NCBI RefSeq assembly: GCF_963966145.1
Contig: NC_091054.1
Coordinates: 8,804,001 to 8,868,000, forward strand
Direction: 5' to 3'
DNA length: 64,000 nucleotides
From: Tenebrio molitor
Lineage: Eukaryota; Arthropoda; Insecta; Coleoptera; Tenebrionidae
The position numbers were made by a program, and so were the translations under genes. Shown here piece after piece: positions 37,381 to 50,645 of the stretch. Position 1 is the first letter of the stretch, and every line of letters begins with the position of its first letter. The notes beneath the pieces were generated by a model. The model saw only the letters and a list, made by a program, of their open reading frames with translations, was not told the origin of the DNA and made no database searches.

Positions 37381-38000
37381 TGTTCTTCCTGCCACAAGCA
37401 CAAGCTTCACGTTATCCAAAACATTTTTTAAGACGGAGATTCTCTCTAAGTAACTCTTGGTTGTAACTCTCCCAAAGTATCCACTAGAATTTTAAATATA
37501 GTACTTGTTAGATGTCCCAATAAAAAAAACTCCGCGTAATCTGAGCTGCTATAAATTCCTTCTCGTTATTCGATCATAAAATGCTGCCAGATAATAATCA
37601 TTTGCCTGATTAGCGGTGTAAACCGTTGTCCCGTTTTGTTGAGAGTAGCCTTCAATGTCAATGAATCGTCTCATGACAAAATTAACTTTTTCCGAGATAA
37701 AGCACAACAGACACCAATTTTGATGGGATGTAAAGGTGTTCCCACTATGATTGTCGGCTTTGCACATTCGCATTAGTTGGGTATTGAAATATTTTGAAAC
37801 CACGCCTCATCGGTAAAAAAAATTAAACCAAGTTGGTCCCTGTTATGCAAGTCTCCAAAAAACCATCATCAGTGTGCAAGACACTTCTCGCTTCTGAAAA
37901 TCAGAATCAAACTCGTCAGTTTTCTGTTACTTCTCATTAAGGAATCGACCCCATCACGCTCACTTCGTAAAATATCTGGAATATTCATCGACAAAATACT
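37381..38000 (-). pseudogene. Decayed Tc1/mariner-type (DDE) transposase
   Basis: Minus-strand fragments in shifting frames match the typical insect DDE transposase order: FFTDEAWFQ (about 37830-37795), then IKIGVCCALSRKK, then QQNGTTVYTANQA and DRITRRNL (about 37640-37550). Several in-frame stops and frame changes separate them, and the usual second catalytic Asp in QQDG is Asn. It cannot encode a functional transposase. Confidence 0.75.
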
Positions 38001-38247
38001 CAGGGAGTCACATGTTGATTCCGTTGTCTCCACTTCCGGAGAAATATCTACGTGCTCAAACCTATGAGTTCTTCGGTTTCACAATACATACTTCTTACAG
38101 TTCATCATATCTTACCACCACCCTTTCCAGACTGATTTATGACGCCCTAGCACGAGAAGACTCCTTTGCATATCGTATCTTTTTACGCTTTGCTTTAAAT
38201 TTCAGTAATGCATTATTGCTGTACCGCTGCATTTTTTTATTGTAAAT

Positions 38248-38470
38248 AATGGGTGATTCAAAATGGGTGTGGATAAATATGGCAACTATGTACGAAAATT
38301 TAAGTGACAACTCTTCTTTGACAGTTCATAGGCGCGCAATTTTGAAAATTGTCAAGTCAATTTCCAATGGAATAAAAAAATCAAATGGATGCGTAAATGT
38401 CACCCACATATTGCCACGTAAATTTTCGTACACAGTTGCCATATTTATCCGCACACGAATACAATCATTA
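38248..38470. mobile_element. MITE family B, copy 1
   Basis: Starts TGGGTGATTCAAAATG and contains GGCAACTATGTACGAAAATT, with the inverse of the subterminal part near 38400-38450. A more complete copy is at 53324-53590. The right terminus here is eroded. Confidence 0.75.
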
Positions 38471-39682
38471 TTATTATTATTAAGTACATATCCATTATTA
38501 ATTTATCTCGTACGTCTGTAGCGCCCTCTCTGAACCAACCCGGTCTGACGTCATTAGTGGCCACTTTGTGGCAATCCTGGATTATTTACACGTTCCTCCG
38601 TTAAGCCCGCGTCTCACTTCATTAGTTCGACGGGAATTACGTCGTAAAGCTGCCAGACCTAGCCCCCTTGATGAATTTATTCGGTTATGGGGAACGCGAT
38701 GACACGTCTTGTACTGTTTTGGTACGTGAGAGGGATGTCGAATGCTTGCGGGGACGGGTGAGGTTCGAGACGAGGACGGGGAAAAAAGACGAAGACAGAA
38801 ACGGGAAAATCGGCTTAGGACCGAAAGCGCTCTTTCGACGGGGCGTACGTCCTCGGCGAGGGGGGCGCGGGTATTATGAATGATTTAAAATATCGCCACT
38901 GTTAAAAGTTTGCCGGGAAGAAAAATGGTGCGCGTCGGAGGAGTGCATTTCGTGAATTAGTCGGGGGAAGTTTGCAACTCGCCTGTTTTTAATTTGGAGG
39001 GGTGGAGAAGTTTTCTGAAAAATCGAGGGCCAAAGCTGTGGGGAATTTGGCGGATGCGCCGGGCAACTCCGATGTATTACTGGTTGTCTAACGACAAAAC
39101 AACAAGTACGGAAAGTGCAAGTTTTATTACATTCCAGAAAAGAATTTCTGTTTAGAATCTAAGTTTATTGCGAACAAACAATCTAAACACTGAGTGGTTT
39201 AGTTTCCCTTTAATGTCAAAGCAGCGAATATCATGACCCACTAAGTGTTAATTATGTCTAACCACAACCCTGTTTAATCTCTCTCTCGTCACACGAGTTT
39301 GCCACAAATGGCACCACTTTTCGAAAGTCAAACTAGCTGCCAATAACTCTAATGCATTAATTCTTTGGAATACTTTCACGATTTAATATTAACATATTGT
39401 GTATTTGCCTCTTCTCAAACTCTGTAGGTTTTCATTCCATTTAAAAAATATTTCAAATTTGGCGGAAAGTAGACACGATAACGCACTTTACTCTATTACC
39501 GAATATTCTTACGTAAGTAACGTAAAGCCGGGGCGCGGGAGGGACGGGGATTAAGATAAGCTCCGATATTCTACAAATCAACTGAGATATTTTCGATAAT
39601 GCGCTTTTTATCTCACGTTATCGCACTAGCGCCACCATTCAGCAGTCAAAAATGACCAATTTATGTAACTTGTGACGGAAAG
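38471..39682. other. Intergenic region upstream of the BAG-like gene
   Basis: About 1.2 kb, GC-rich at first (38620-38880) and AT-rich later. I see no gene or repeat. It presumably includes the promoter of the gene at 39683. Confidence 0.35.
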
Positions 39683-40417
39683 ATGTCTGATTTGGTCTGG
39701 TGGACACTCTTTTCCATCTTGGTAATCCTTCTGGTCGTGTTTACTAGCAAATTGTGTTTTCGTGTTATCAGTGACATCTATTGTGACAACCGAGATGCCT
39801 TATCAGAAGAGTCGAAAGACGTCGAAGATTTGAGCCGCTACCGCACCGACTCCAGGACCATCTGCAAGGATGCCGAGTTCAGCGATGAAGGCGATAAAAT
39901 AATGATGACAAAAGCCTTCATCCCTCCCAGAAGAAATGAAGAGAGCAAGACACAGTCCGCGCCGAAAGATTTCGACGAGAAAATAACAGAGAACGGCATG
40001 AAGGTGATACACGAAGAAGACGAGGCGAAAAGTGAAGAAGTAGCGTTGAACATCGAAGAAGATAGAGTGGATGCGGAGGAGAGAGTGGATGCGAAGGAGG
40101 AGAAACCAGTCAAGGAGAGTCAACGGGAAGACGAAGCCGCGAATCTTACGGAAGCAGAGAAGAAGATCCTAGAGGAGATCCAGGGTATACAGGGTGAAGT
40201 CGATATTTACGCTAAAGATATTCCGTATTGTTTTGGTGGGCGGAACCACTTGAGATACTTCGAAATCAACCAAAACTTCTTGATGAGTCTGATTCGGCTC
40301 AGCGGCATAGACTGCAGTGATAATGAAAAACTGAACAAACGCAAAAAGATGTTGTCGGTCTACATACAAGATCGCCAAAACGAACTTAAAGAAAAAGCCG
40401 ACGAAAGTGTCCTGTGA
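39683..40417 (+). CDS. Membrane-anchored protein with BAG-like C-terminal domain
   Basis: Intronless 244-aa frame, ATG at 39683 in good context, AATAAA about 90 bp past the stop. Residues 5-27 form one strong hydrophobic segment (VWWTLFSILVILLVVF) with no cleavable-signal features, so a membrane anchor is likely. Residues 35-150 are hydrophilic, Glu/Lys-rich and probably disordered. Residues 158-240 have the helical pattern and spacing of a BAG domain, which binds the Hsp70 ATPase domain and promotes nucleotide exchange: ILEEIQGIQGEV, then CFGGRNHLRYFEINQNFL, SGIDCSD and a basic helix KLNKRKKMLSVYIQDRQNEL. The membrane-plus-BAG layout recalls yeast Snl1. The family call is from pattern only. 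Confidence 0.6.
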   Translation: MSDLVWWTLFSILVILLVVFTSKLCFRVISDIYCDNRDALSEESKDVEDLSRYRTDSRTICKDAEFSDEGDKIMMTKAFIPPRRNEESKTQSAPKDFDEKITENGMKVIHEEDEAKSEEVALNIEEDRVDAEERVDAKEEKPVKESQREDEAANLTEAEKKILEEIQGIQGEVDIYAKDIPYCFGGRNHLRYFEINQNFLMSLIRLSGIDCSDNEKLNKRKKMLSVYIQDRQNELKEKADESVL

Positions 40418-43400
40418 CCGAATAACCCTCGCAGTATTATTTTTAGAATATGATCATTTTAAAATTTATCTTGATCTACTGTTTGATATTTGTACGTAGG
40501 AGTATCTAAAATAAACACCGTTCGTTTCGATACGCTTTTATCTTTATTGTTCTCATCCAGATTAAATAACATTCGACTGATCAGATGAGATCATTCTCCC
40601 CAAAACAAGTGAACCCGCAACGAAAATCCCTAAACTGGTAGTTGCTCACGAACGAGATAAGATCGCATTCGTAATGTCACGTCTGTTAAACGAGTGAAAA
40701 ATGGTCATTTTAGGTAAAACTCGTCCCTCGGCTAAAATGTGCAGTCACGCGAGGGCAAATTTTCGATCGGATTGAAAGAAAGAAATTCGGCGACATCTGG
40801 CGGTATCGACGCGCGGTCGCATCGACGGTCGAAGCGGCGTCTGCATTACCGACGGATCGATAATGCGATTTGCGAGCGGTGGCGCCACGCTCGAATTCGG
40901 CCCCCGTGTCTTATTTATTTTCCCATTAGCTTTATTATTCCCATTTCGGCGAAGAGTTGTCGATTGATTTTTCCTAAGGGCGGAGGAATTCGATCGTCGT
41001 GAGCTCGCAATAGGGGACTGTTTTATTTATGCACGTAGGCGAGCCGGCCCGCAATTTGCCTCTTTTACGGTTTGGTAATACGGCCTAAGACTTTGCGACA
41101 GTTTTTACGGTTAATTTATGGCCCGTTCCCGCACACCGAATCGTTTATTTACGAAAACGCCCCGTTTTATATTTTGCAAGAGCGCCACTGGGCGATGGAA
41201 AGCGAAATATGAAATGGCCGGCGATAAATAAATTAAGAGGGAGGCAAAGAGGACTCCATTGAATTTCGTCGAGAAAACGAAATAAATTAGGTCTTGGCCG
41301 AGGAGGAAAAAACTCGTTTTCATTTTCATTCCACCATCGGATTAAGTAATTTATGGGGCGGGAATTATGTTTTATGGGGAACGCGAGGAGCCAGCTCGTC
41401 TTTTATGCACACAAGACCAGACATAATCGAGAATTTTCAGACAGATCCGCTTTAAAACGGGACAGTTCGGACGAGGTAATTGTCGCGATAAAATCTAACC
41501 TCAAATTGGACGTTAGAACCAGAAAAGGCCGTAACCGTAACTTGATACCTTATGCGACGTTAAATAGCTTAAACCATGCCATAATAACTCTAACAATCTG
41601 TGTCTGAAGGGGCCCTCGGGGGATCGCCTCTCTTAAATTTCTACACCCGCTTCTTTACGAGCCATACATACTTTAAGACGCCCCCTTCGCGCAAGAAAGA
41701 AAAACGACGACGACGAAGGAGTCGTCTCCTCTTTTCCAACACGAAATTCTGCAAATACTCCAGCTAGGGGCCCCTACCGTAAGATCGTCATCTGCCAGTC
41801 ACGACTTCTTATCATTTTTGATTCATCTGAACCCATCACAAACTTGCGACTAAAAATCATTTATATTACATAGATTTCTACGATATTCTCCGATTTATTC
41901 CCTCTAAAATGTTACATTTAGATTAGACTTTTATTTAAAGTTCAACCTTCGGTCGATAAATCAGAAATTTAATTTTCAAAATATCAGAATTAAGTCACTC
42001 AAGCTTCACAAAATATTCAAATTCAAAAGCATTTGAATTTATTGCTACTTGGAAAATCTAATGTCAAACTTGACGACGGTCGCTAAGTTAGAAATTTGTA
42101 CGATGTTAAAATATAAAACAAGTATGTAATTGACGATAAATTTAATTATACAAATGATTTTGTGATAATGGAATCTCAATTATTAAATTGAGAAAAGAAA
42201 TGTTAATTTTGCGGTACTAACTCGTGTCAATTTGTAAGGATCGTGAAGTTAGTTGGTAGTTAAGTTCCAACTTCACGTCGATGTCAGAAATTTGAAGAAA
42301 TGTGAAGTGCGAATGAATTAATTTTAAATAATTTGCATTGTTAAATGCGCTTGAAATGTGTTGGAGGTATTGATGCATTATTAACAACGGTGCAACAGCT
42401 AAAATTGTATTTGCAGAGGCCGACCTTGAGAATTAATGGTTATTGCCACTTTTGTGGTGAATACGGAGGCGCTGGCCATGTTTTGCGTCGGGTACAGGGT
42501 CTGTGAGGGAAATGGATGAAAATCATTAACAATTGTCGAGCAATATCTCAACGGTAGGCACAGTTACCGCATTTCACGAGATGTTTCATTAAACGTACGC
42601 CTTCCAGATTAATAAGTGTTAACCGGTCATAATCTAAAATGTGTAATACGCGAGTAAAAGTTTCGAGTGTTGCGAGATGTAATAAGGGAAGTTGTCGACT
42701 TTAAATGTGTCTTCACCCCGGGACAAATTGACATGTTGTTCCTGGTCTCGCGACACGGGTTGTTTCCTCCGCAAGTGTCAAAATTTCCGAGTCGTCCTTT
42801 GTTGGGGTTTTATTTATATTAGCCCCGTAATTCGCCCTCGCGCGTCCTTGTCGAGAACGGGAGCAGCGCGGATTTTGGCCTGAATAAAATATGAGCCCTC
42901 CACTCGCTCCATATGAAAACGCTTCGACACAATCCTCTCCGCTAAACGACAAATTTAAAATTTATTTTATATCTGGAACGACGTCGGGCACAAAGCAAAA
43001 AACGAACGCGCCGACCCTTCGGAGCTTGTCCGCTGTGCCTCGACGGGGTAGAAAAACGGAAGACATCCTTATTCGGCGGCGACATCAAACGTGTTTATCG
43101 AATAAAAAGCCGCCCCACGAGCAACCGGAGTCGCATATTTCGTCCCCCGATCCCCGCGTATAAAAATAATATCGCGTAATATGCGAGCGGCTTATAGATA
43201 TGGCAGAAAACCCGGCTTAATCCGGGCAAATCACGCGACATTCCGAACCCCGAACTTTATCTCATCCGACCCATTTTAATACGAACAACAATAACGGAGC
43301 TCCTGAGACCGAATCGATGAAAGGAAGACAACTCGGGCCGCAGTAAACAAGCTCCAACCCCTAGACTAAATCAAATTTTACGAAAACACGAACCGTTTTA

Positions 43401-46400
43401 TGGCGGATTTAAGAAGTGGCGACCGTTACGCCACATCTGTCACGTGCGACGCCCCCTGGAGACCGATCAGGTAACGATTGATGACGTTTAATCGATCGAC
43501 GACCGGGCCAAAGGGTAGAAATGAAGCGGTGCGACGCGACCGGGACGATCGCGAATTCTTCGATTCGACGACTTTCTGAATCTGTAATTTCATAACCGTC
43601 TCACCAACCGATTCGAGTCTCGCTGATGTGGAGTGCAGTGGCGCCACTCGTGAACGGACGACGGAAACGAATGGCCGCCATTTACAACTGTCAAGTGTCA
43701 TATTATTTATCAAGCCATATCTCAGCAGTCGGCACCGGTTTCCGGACTTTTCCGGCGATCACTCATCGCCTATCGCGCTTAATTTCACTCTAAACGACGC
43801 AAAATCTACTCAACTTAAATTTTATTCTTCAACTAAAACTTATTTATGCTTCTTTTGTTCACTATCGCGACACGTCTTGATTTCATAAATTATTTGAGCT
43901 ATTATTTCAAATGCGAGACGTTAAAAACGTGATAGCATCGGGCAGTTGTCGGTGGCAACAAACAGTTTTTAACTTTGCCAGTGGTGGTCTACCGACTTCA
44001 TCTTACAAAATTTGTTACTTCAAAGTTTATGTTAATCATATTAAGTCGGACAAGTCCCGAGTTACATAAAGGCAAACCACAAGGATCTCATTTGAGATCT
44101 TTACTTTTCTGCTGCATGTTAATTAAGTAAAATTGTCTCTCCAGCACTGATCCTTTCTACTTTACACACAACATATTATTTCGTCCTGAACCTAAAACAA
44201 GTGTTGGCCAGGTTGGCCTAAGCGAAAGCATTTAACTTAAAATTCAAGAAGTATTATTCGTGTTTTTTTTTGTGGCATCGACCTATTTTCACGCTTTCCG
44301 CTTCTCTGACAAGTACAAAAAAAGCAACTTACCGAATCCATGTCGGTTGTTATAAAAACAACAGTATAACAGAACTGTTATAATTTATAACGTTACTACA
44401 AGGTGCTGTTATGAACAAGAAAAACGTTTGAAATTCAACCAACAGTATTTTGTATGTTTGAGTACAATCGGTAGTGCAAGAAATGCTATAGGAAATTCGC
44501 CCGTTAAGTTAATTTTTTCTCGATCTATTATGAAGCACTTACCGACCTCGTGGCGTAATATACTATAATATGGAACCAGATGATATTGTAAGTGCGGTTA
44601 TGTAGTATTCACGCTGGATTTATCGCAATATTCAAGAGAGATGGGTTTTAGGATACTGCTTGTAACAATTTTTATCATTAATTGATGATAATTTAATCAG
44701 GACTGAATACCGTGTCGTCGGCTTAGAACTGGACTGGACATGTTTAGATTTTCTTGTGATGTTCTTGTTTGTTATTGTTTGTGCTTTATGTGAATGAAAT
44801 GTGTGTTTTCGGTAAAAATCAATCGCGCCGCCCGCAAGAGCGCCGACCCATCATCGTTCTGTCCCGGCCGTCAACTTCGACATTGGAAAAGGGGCCGCCA
44901 TTTCGAATTCCCGATCGCCATCTTGACGTATGCCGGAAGAATAATCGAGTCTTTCCCGCGTGAAACGAACGACCGTCACGTGACAATTCCGGCGTCGACA
45001 CGTGTGATCGACGGAGGGGCCCCTTTGGCTGCGGGATCGATGCGCGGCGAGCTTAAGGATCGTGCCTGGCCCCGACTTCTCCGGGGGGGGCGGCCCCGCC
45101 GACGGTGCGGTTCCCAAACGGTCGGTCCGACCGGAGGGGGCGGCGATATTGAAATGAGGGAGAGCTTTGGTTTTCCTCGCGAGCCGTAAAAGCGAGAATG
45201 TCCGTAATAACAGAACGATAAATAAAAGAGAAATCGGTCAAGATCGGAATCTCGGCCTCGATGTGACACGCCACGGGGAGGGAACAGTCGGAAGGGGATG
45301 TTTTCGACGGAACGGGACTCGTCGACAATTACAAGGGATGTATTGAGGCGACGTCACAAGTCGATACCAGATACGGAACAATTGTTCGAGATGGGGTTCC
45401 ACACTGTGTGGTGCTGTGGACGATAATACGATTAATTTTAACGATCGCAGACACGGGTGCACTGCAGTTTTACGACGAAAATTTAACGACCCCGCCAGTA
45501 AAAATGTATATTCCGAAATAGTTTCCACTCGCGAGTGCACAAGATGGCGACGACTGAATCCACGTCTGGCCGAGCCCTCCATCTTGAAATGCACATCTCA
45601 ATTGAATTTAGCCTCTCATATTAATTATTAACCACGATTGTCGTTATCGTTGCGACTCGTTCCAAGCTTGTTTTTTGCCAAGACTCCCAAGACATATTTT
45701 TTATGACAGTTCTCCCATATCTGCATAATTTGTTTCTGTCAATTGAACTAAAAACGTCGTGGACCTCTGTCGTCTCTTTACGACCGCTCCTCTTTGGCCA
45801 TACTTTCGCCAAGAACAACAAACTACTCTGTCGGGCTCACAGAGTAAGTGACGTAATAAAATATGGTCAGAAGACATAACAATACAATAATTCTTATCTT
45901 GCCTTCTACTTGTTTTCTTTCTCGGTTTCATTTCGTTCTTTATTAGCCGAGTAATTACGGTTTTTTGCCTGCGCCTGGTAGAAAATACGAGCCGAAAAAA
46001 TTTGCACATAATCAAAACCGCGTCTGTGTTCTTTTCCATTTCATGAAGAATTTTTTCCCGTCACGCCAACTAAACATCTCAACTAAATGTCAAAGTTTGA
46101 CATTTGTGTAACTCGACGAGACCACACGTGCCATTCGTTCGAGTTAAATTATTCACTTGGTGGAGTGTCGGCTTTACGGTTTAGGTCACGTCCGTCGTTT
46201 TTATCTCTTTATTAATCCATTATTTCCCCGATGAGGATCGTCGATAAGACCTGGTGCATTAACGAGAGCAAAGAGCAGTCGACAAGCGTGCATCATCGAT
46301 CAGAGGGGTGCGGTTTATCGGTTAGGTCTGGAGGTGGCAAGAAACAGGATGCCACAATGTGGTATTGGCATCTTCAACACGATGCAGATAACCTTCCCCC

Positions 46401-49400
46401 CTCGCTAATTAATTGTCGGGCTCCACTTTATTAACGTATAAAGGGGATTCCCCTGCACCGGCGGCGTCATTTGCATAATTTTCTTGCACGACCCCGAGGA
46501 GGGATCCGTTTCGTTCGACGATTCGTTCCGGCCGAAACGCGAACGCGATTGTTATTCGTCGGTGGTTTTTTTTACGCCCGTCGGTGGCGAAAACGCAATT
46601 TGAAAAGGGTTGAAGGTCGTTTCCGGCGCAACGGACGGGGTCTTCCCCGAACCGCGCTCGCAAAAGTCACCATCACGTTTTTCTTAAGGTGTTTCATCGC
46701 GACACGAGTCGAATTCGTCGCGGCGTGGACGCCACCTCCGTAAAAACGCGCTCCTCCGGTTGCGGAAGAACTATTTTAATCGTGCGACTGTTGAAATGTT
46801 CTCGTTCACAAATCATTTTCTAATCCCCGGATCTGGTCGGATTCATTAGTTTCAATTCGGAGGAGCAAATCACGTGACCGCAAATCAACCAGTGCGGATT
46901 CGGTTCCGGAAGCCGAAACGGTCGGATATCGGACACATAAATTTGACTAATTTTGCCGGAGTTGCTCCGGATCTGGCCGCGTTTTAATAATTTTCTGATA
47001 AAAATGGTCCTCGTCGGTCGTGTCAAGTGATTCGATTAGCGGAGCATTTTTGCAGGACGAGGTCCCTTTTGAACAGCAATAACGCAATTTCGCGATTAAA
47101 AGGATCACTGGCGTCCGCCATTAACGTTATTGCTTCATCTACCGGCTAATAGCTAATATTATCTGTTTTTAATGATGTTATAAAGCAAATTGAGCATTCC
47201 GTAGAGATTTATTACGCGAATACGTCGCTCGTCTCTGTTATTACGTCTGGGGACGTCGCAAATCCCCCTTTAGGGCGACCCACAAAACCGAACATTTTCT
47301 TTCGGTTTTTCCGACTGCATTTCCAGGACTAACTCGAAGCCGTCCCATTGAAATTTTCCGTTATACGACCGCCGCCCTCGTAAAATACCGGTTTAAGGTA
47401 AACCTACACGGATCTTTCGTCGCTTATTATTGATATTGGCGATGTAATTCCTCCCATTTTGCGCCCATTGAGGTCCTGACGCGTACGGATTTTTTTCCTG
47501 AATAAAATATGAACACTGCGAGAACGAATCGAGCCGATATATTATATATCCCCACTCGCATTCGTCATTAAAGTCGGATATTTCCATCGGAAAGACATTT
47601 TCGGAAGTCGATATTCAGATCCCGCTTTAAATATTCAACGCCACGCAAAAAAGAGGTTATGTAACGACTTGCCGGCATTAGCTGACAGCAACGCCTCAAT
47701 TATTAACAAGACAATCGGACGGGTGCGCGAAAACGCGGAATTTGCAGTTCAAACTTCGCGCCAAACACGTGGCGCTGCGAGTGTTTGAGTTGGTAACTAA
47801 TACGTCGACTGTCGGCCCGCGCGCTCTTATCATTCTCGTTTTTCAAGTGCGAATTCGGTACGTCGCTGTGTTTCTGTTGAGGCAGTTAATGTTACCAACA
47901 TTACCGTTTAACAACATAATCCAGTGACATAACAAATCTGTCAGGTTGGCAATTACCAGAGCACACTAATAATGTGCCGAAATTCGGGAGAGCAGGTGGG
48001 CGTGGCGGCAAACATGCCCCGACAGGGACAGCTTTATTTAATCATTAGACCCCTACAGACGCCCCTGTATAGGTTTACGCGGCGCCGGCCAATTTACATG
48101 CAAATTGTATTAATACGGGCCCGAATTTGTCCTTGAAGAGGAACAACCGAGAAGAGCATAATATCCGCTTTCCCATCACGCCACTGCTCTCGACTGTCAA
48201 TATTTGACCTGTCAAACATCCTCGGAAGACGTTCGATTCTTGGCGGTGATGAAGCCATCGCGTTTAATTTTTAAAATTTCGATTAGGGCCAGGTCGAGAT
48301 TGTCGCCGAAGGTGGAGCGGCCGTGCCCTCGGCTGAATATTTCAGGAGGCGGCGTCACGACACCGACCAAGGCCTACTTAACAATCACACAAATTCGCCC
48401 CGCGGGATCTCACGCGATAAAAAATGTCGACGCGGGGGTACGGAGCCCTTTGGGTACGGCCCTGGCGTATGCAATTTTTCGTCGAGATCGATATTGCAAG
48501 TTCTCGACCGCCCCCACAGCCCCCGTCGCCCGTTCGAAACGAATAAACTTTCAGCGTAATTGGGACGTTAGTTAAAAAGTTAAAATTACATCATGAGAAC
48601 AGAAGTCGCGGACCCGTTGGGCTACTTTCAATAATTAAAAGTGCCGATGTTTCTGCGAAGATGCATCGCGGCATCGTCAGAAACAATTATTTAAATGGAT
48701 GTTTTCAATTAGGGAGGATCATATTAATGGCCGGGTGGGGGAGTGGGGTTGCGGGATGTATGATTAATTGCTTTCTTTAAAGAGAACGAAAGAAGTTGGA
48801 ACAAAGGAAAGGATTTACTTACGAGATTAACGAACAATGCATGGCAGCAGTCAGACGGGGAAAAACAAACCTAACCTCATTTATTTGGATCACGTGACAA
48901 CAATGCGTCTAACGTGGATCGAAAAACGGTAATGATCCGGCGGAGGAAGTTCGCCTAATTGTCGACGAAAGAACAGGAAAAAACTGGAGAAAATGAGGTT
49001 AATAAAGACTGAAAACACCCCATTTGTGACGACGACGACGACGACGCCCCGTCGTGTAAACGCAGCTTTAGGTACGACGTGTCAAACGTCAAGTGTCAGT
49101 TTTTGTTTTGCGAACGGTGTTAACTCGCTCGAAAAGACGTCAGCGCCGGTGTTACTTCTAATTTGGAATGAAAGGTACAAAATTTGGGTTAAAACGAGAG
49201 AAGGGGCGCGTGCCGTGCCCTAAATGTTTGAGATTTTAGTTTGACAAAAAGTGGGGTTACGTGTCAGCTGCACAGATGAAAGGAGGGATTTCTTTGTCCG
49301 TTTTGAAATGGCGTCAGGTTTTGAACGGGATCGACGATCGAACATCCACAAGTACCGACTCCCAACAATTAAGATATTCATCACATTATGCCGCGGCACA

Positions 49401-49772
49401 GTTCCGGCCTACATACGCGGAGCCCCGTTCCGTTCCCCTCGTTAATTAACCGGGGCGCTGTCGCCCCCTCACCTTCCGCCCCCTTCCAACAAGTTTGCAT
49501 CACTCCGGCAACTCCATTGAAAACGTTCCCGTTCCATGTAACTTATACATCTATAGTTCGTCCTTTCGTAAACAATGGCTGTCGTTTTCTACCCGACCAC
49601 TTTGCATTATCCATCCCGTGGGAATAATCGCGCCACTCACGGCCCCACGAAGCGAACAAATCCGGACAGGATCAGGATAATGAGACGCTAATCGGGGAAA
49701 CAGCTAAACTGTAACAGGATAACGCTTTTTCAATCTGACGTTTCATACATCATTTTAAAGCTTTTCCACGCT
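40418..49772. other. Gene-poor, GC-richer block
   Basis: About 9 kb without a gene I can support. Frames up to about 130 codons occur on both strands but lack motifs. Features seen are a short GAC microsatellite at 49028-49046 and a near-match to the recurrent decamer at 47652. It may be regulatory or intronic. Confidence 0.45.
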
Positions 49773-49830
49773 TTTATTCGAACGGGTTTACACAAGCTAA
49801 CGCTATTTGACAAAGTTGTTTAGTTAACCC

Positions 49831-50355
49831 TCAAATTCGAGCCTTCGAGCTTGACGTTGCAGGCTTGCAGGTCACGGGTTTGGCGTTGACGGTGCAAACG
49901 TTTTCTTTGTCGGCGTTCCGGCTCTTTATGTACATTCCCACCGGACTCACGACGTTTTTGAATCTGTTTTTGGCAGTTTTTGGAAATCTACTCTTATTGC
50001 TGGATTTCAAAGGCGCTTTAAAAGCGTCTTCTCTCTTCTCCTGCGGGGGTTGGGGCTTCTCCTCTTCCACCCTGTCTCCCGGCATGACATAGTCCAAGCC
50101 GTATCTCAGGGCCATCTCCATTTCTGAAACCGTATCGTCCCACCCGAGCCAGCTCTCGACTTTCAGACTCTTGTTTTCCTCCGAGCCAGTCTCCACAGTC
50201 CTCCTCGGATTTTTTGACCCCTTTCGGAAGACACCTGGATCGCTGTGTCTGCGTCTGATCTTGAAACCAACGTTTTGGAGTTCTCTCTTCACTTCTTTTA
50301 ACGAGAGAGGACCCCAGGCGATGTCTTCATCGCTACTGTAATAAGCTTGATCCAT
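49831..50355 (-). CDS. Small basic KEN-box protein, function unknown
   Basis: Intronless 174-aa frame, ATG at 50355, with AATAAA about 55 bp past the stop. The N-terminus is acidic (SSDEDIAWGPLS), followed by RRRHSDPGVF and an aromatic stretch SWLGWDDTVSEMEMALRYGL. The C-terminal third is basic with KNVVSPVGMYIKSR (about 133-146) and a KEN motif at 150-152 (ADKENV); RYGL at 84-87 fits a minimal destruction box. These degron-like motifs are compatible with APC/C-controlled turnover, as in many mitotic or centrosomal proteins, but no known family is recognised. It stands alone in a gene-poor region. Confidence 0.6.
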   Translation of the reverse strand: MDQAYYSSDEDIAWGPLSLKEVKRELQNVGFKIRRRHSDPGVFRKGSKNPRRTVETGSEENKSLKVESWLGWDDTVSEMEMALRYGLDYVMPGDRVEEEKPQPPQEKREDAFKAPLKSSNKSRFPKTAKNRFKNVVSPVGMYIKSRNADKENVCTVNAKPVTCKPATSSSKARI

Positions 50356-50645
50356 AATGAAACTTAATTTCAGCGAGTGACATTTAATAATGTCACAGTT
50401 GTTGGTTGATTTATGGTCCGAAAGGGGGCTGACCGCAGTTGACTATGAGTGGGTGAAATATTACAGTGATGGAATGAAAAGCAACGCGGGACAATCAATT
50501 TACGTAATTTATGAGTACCGCCAAAATCGACAATTCGACCAAAAAAAAATGTTTTTGTGCGTTAGAATTTATTTTAAATTGTGACAGCTGTTACAGGCAA
50601 AACAGACTGGCAACACTGTCTGTGTCAATTGACAATAAGACGAAC

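Noticed and set aside
48204..48575. 123-codon plus-strand frame in the desert
   Set aside because: No recognisable domain, Arg/Pro/Thr-rich composition typical of GC-rich noncoding DNA.
50390..50584. 64-codon frame divergent from the KEN-box gene
   Set aside because: Starts 35 bp from the opposite ATG, has no motif or polyadenylation signal, and overlaps the expected promoter.
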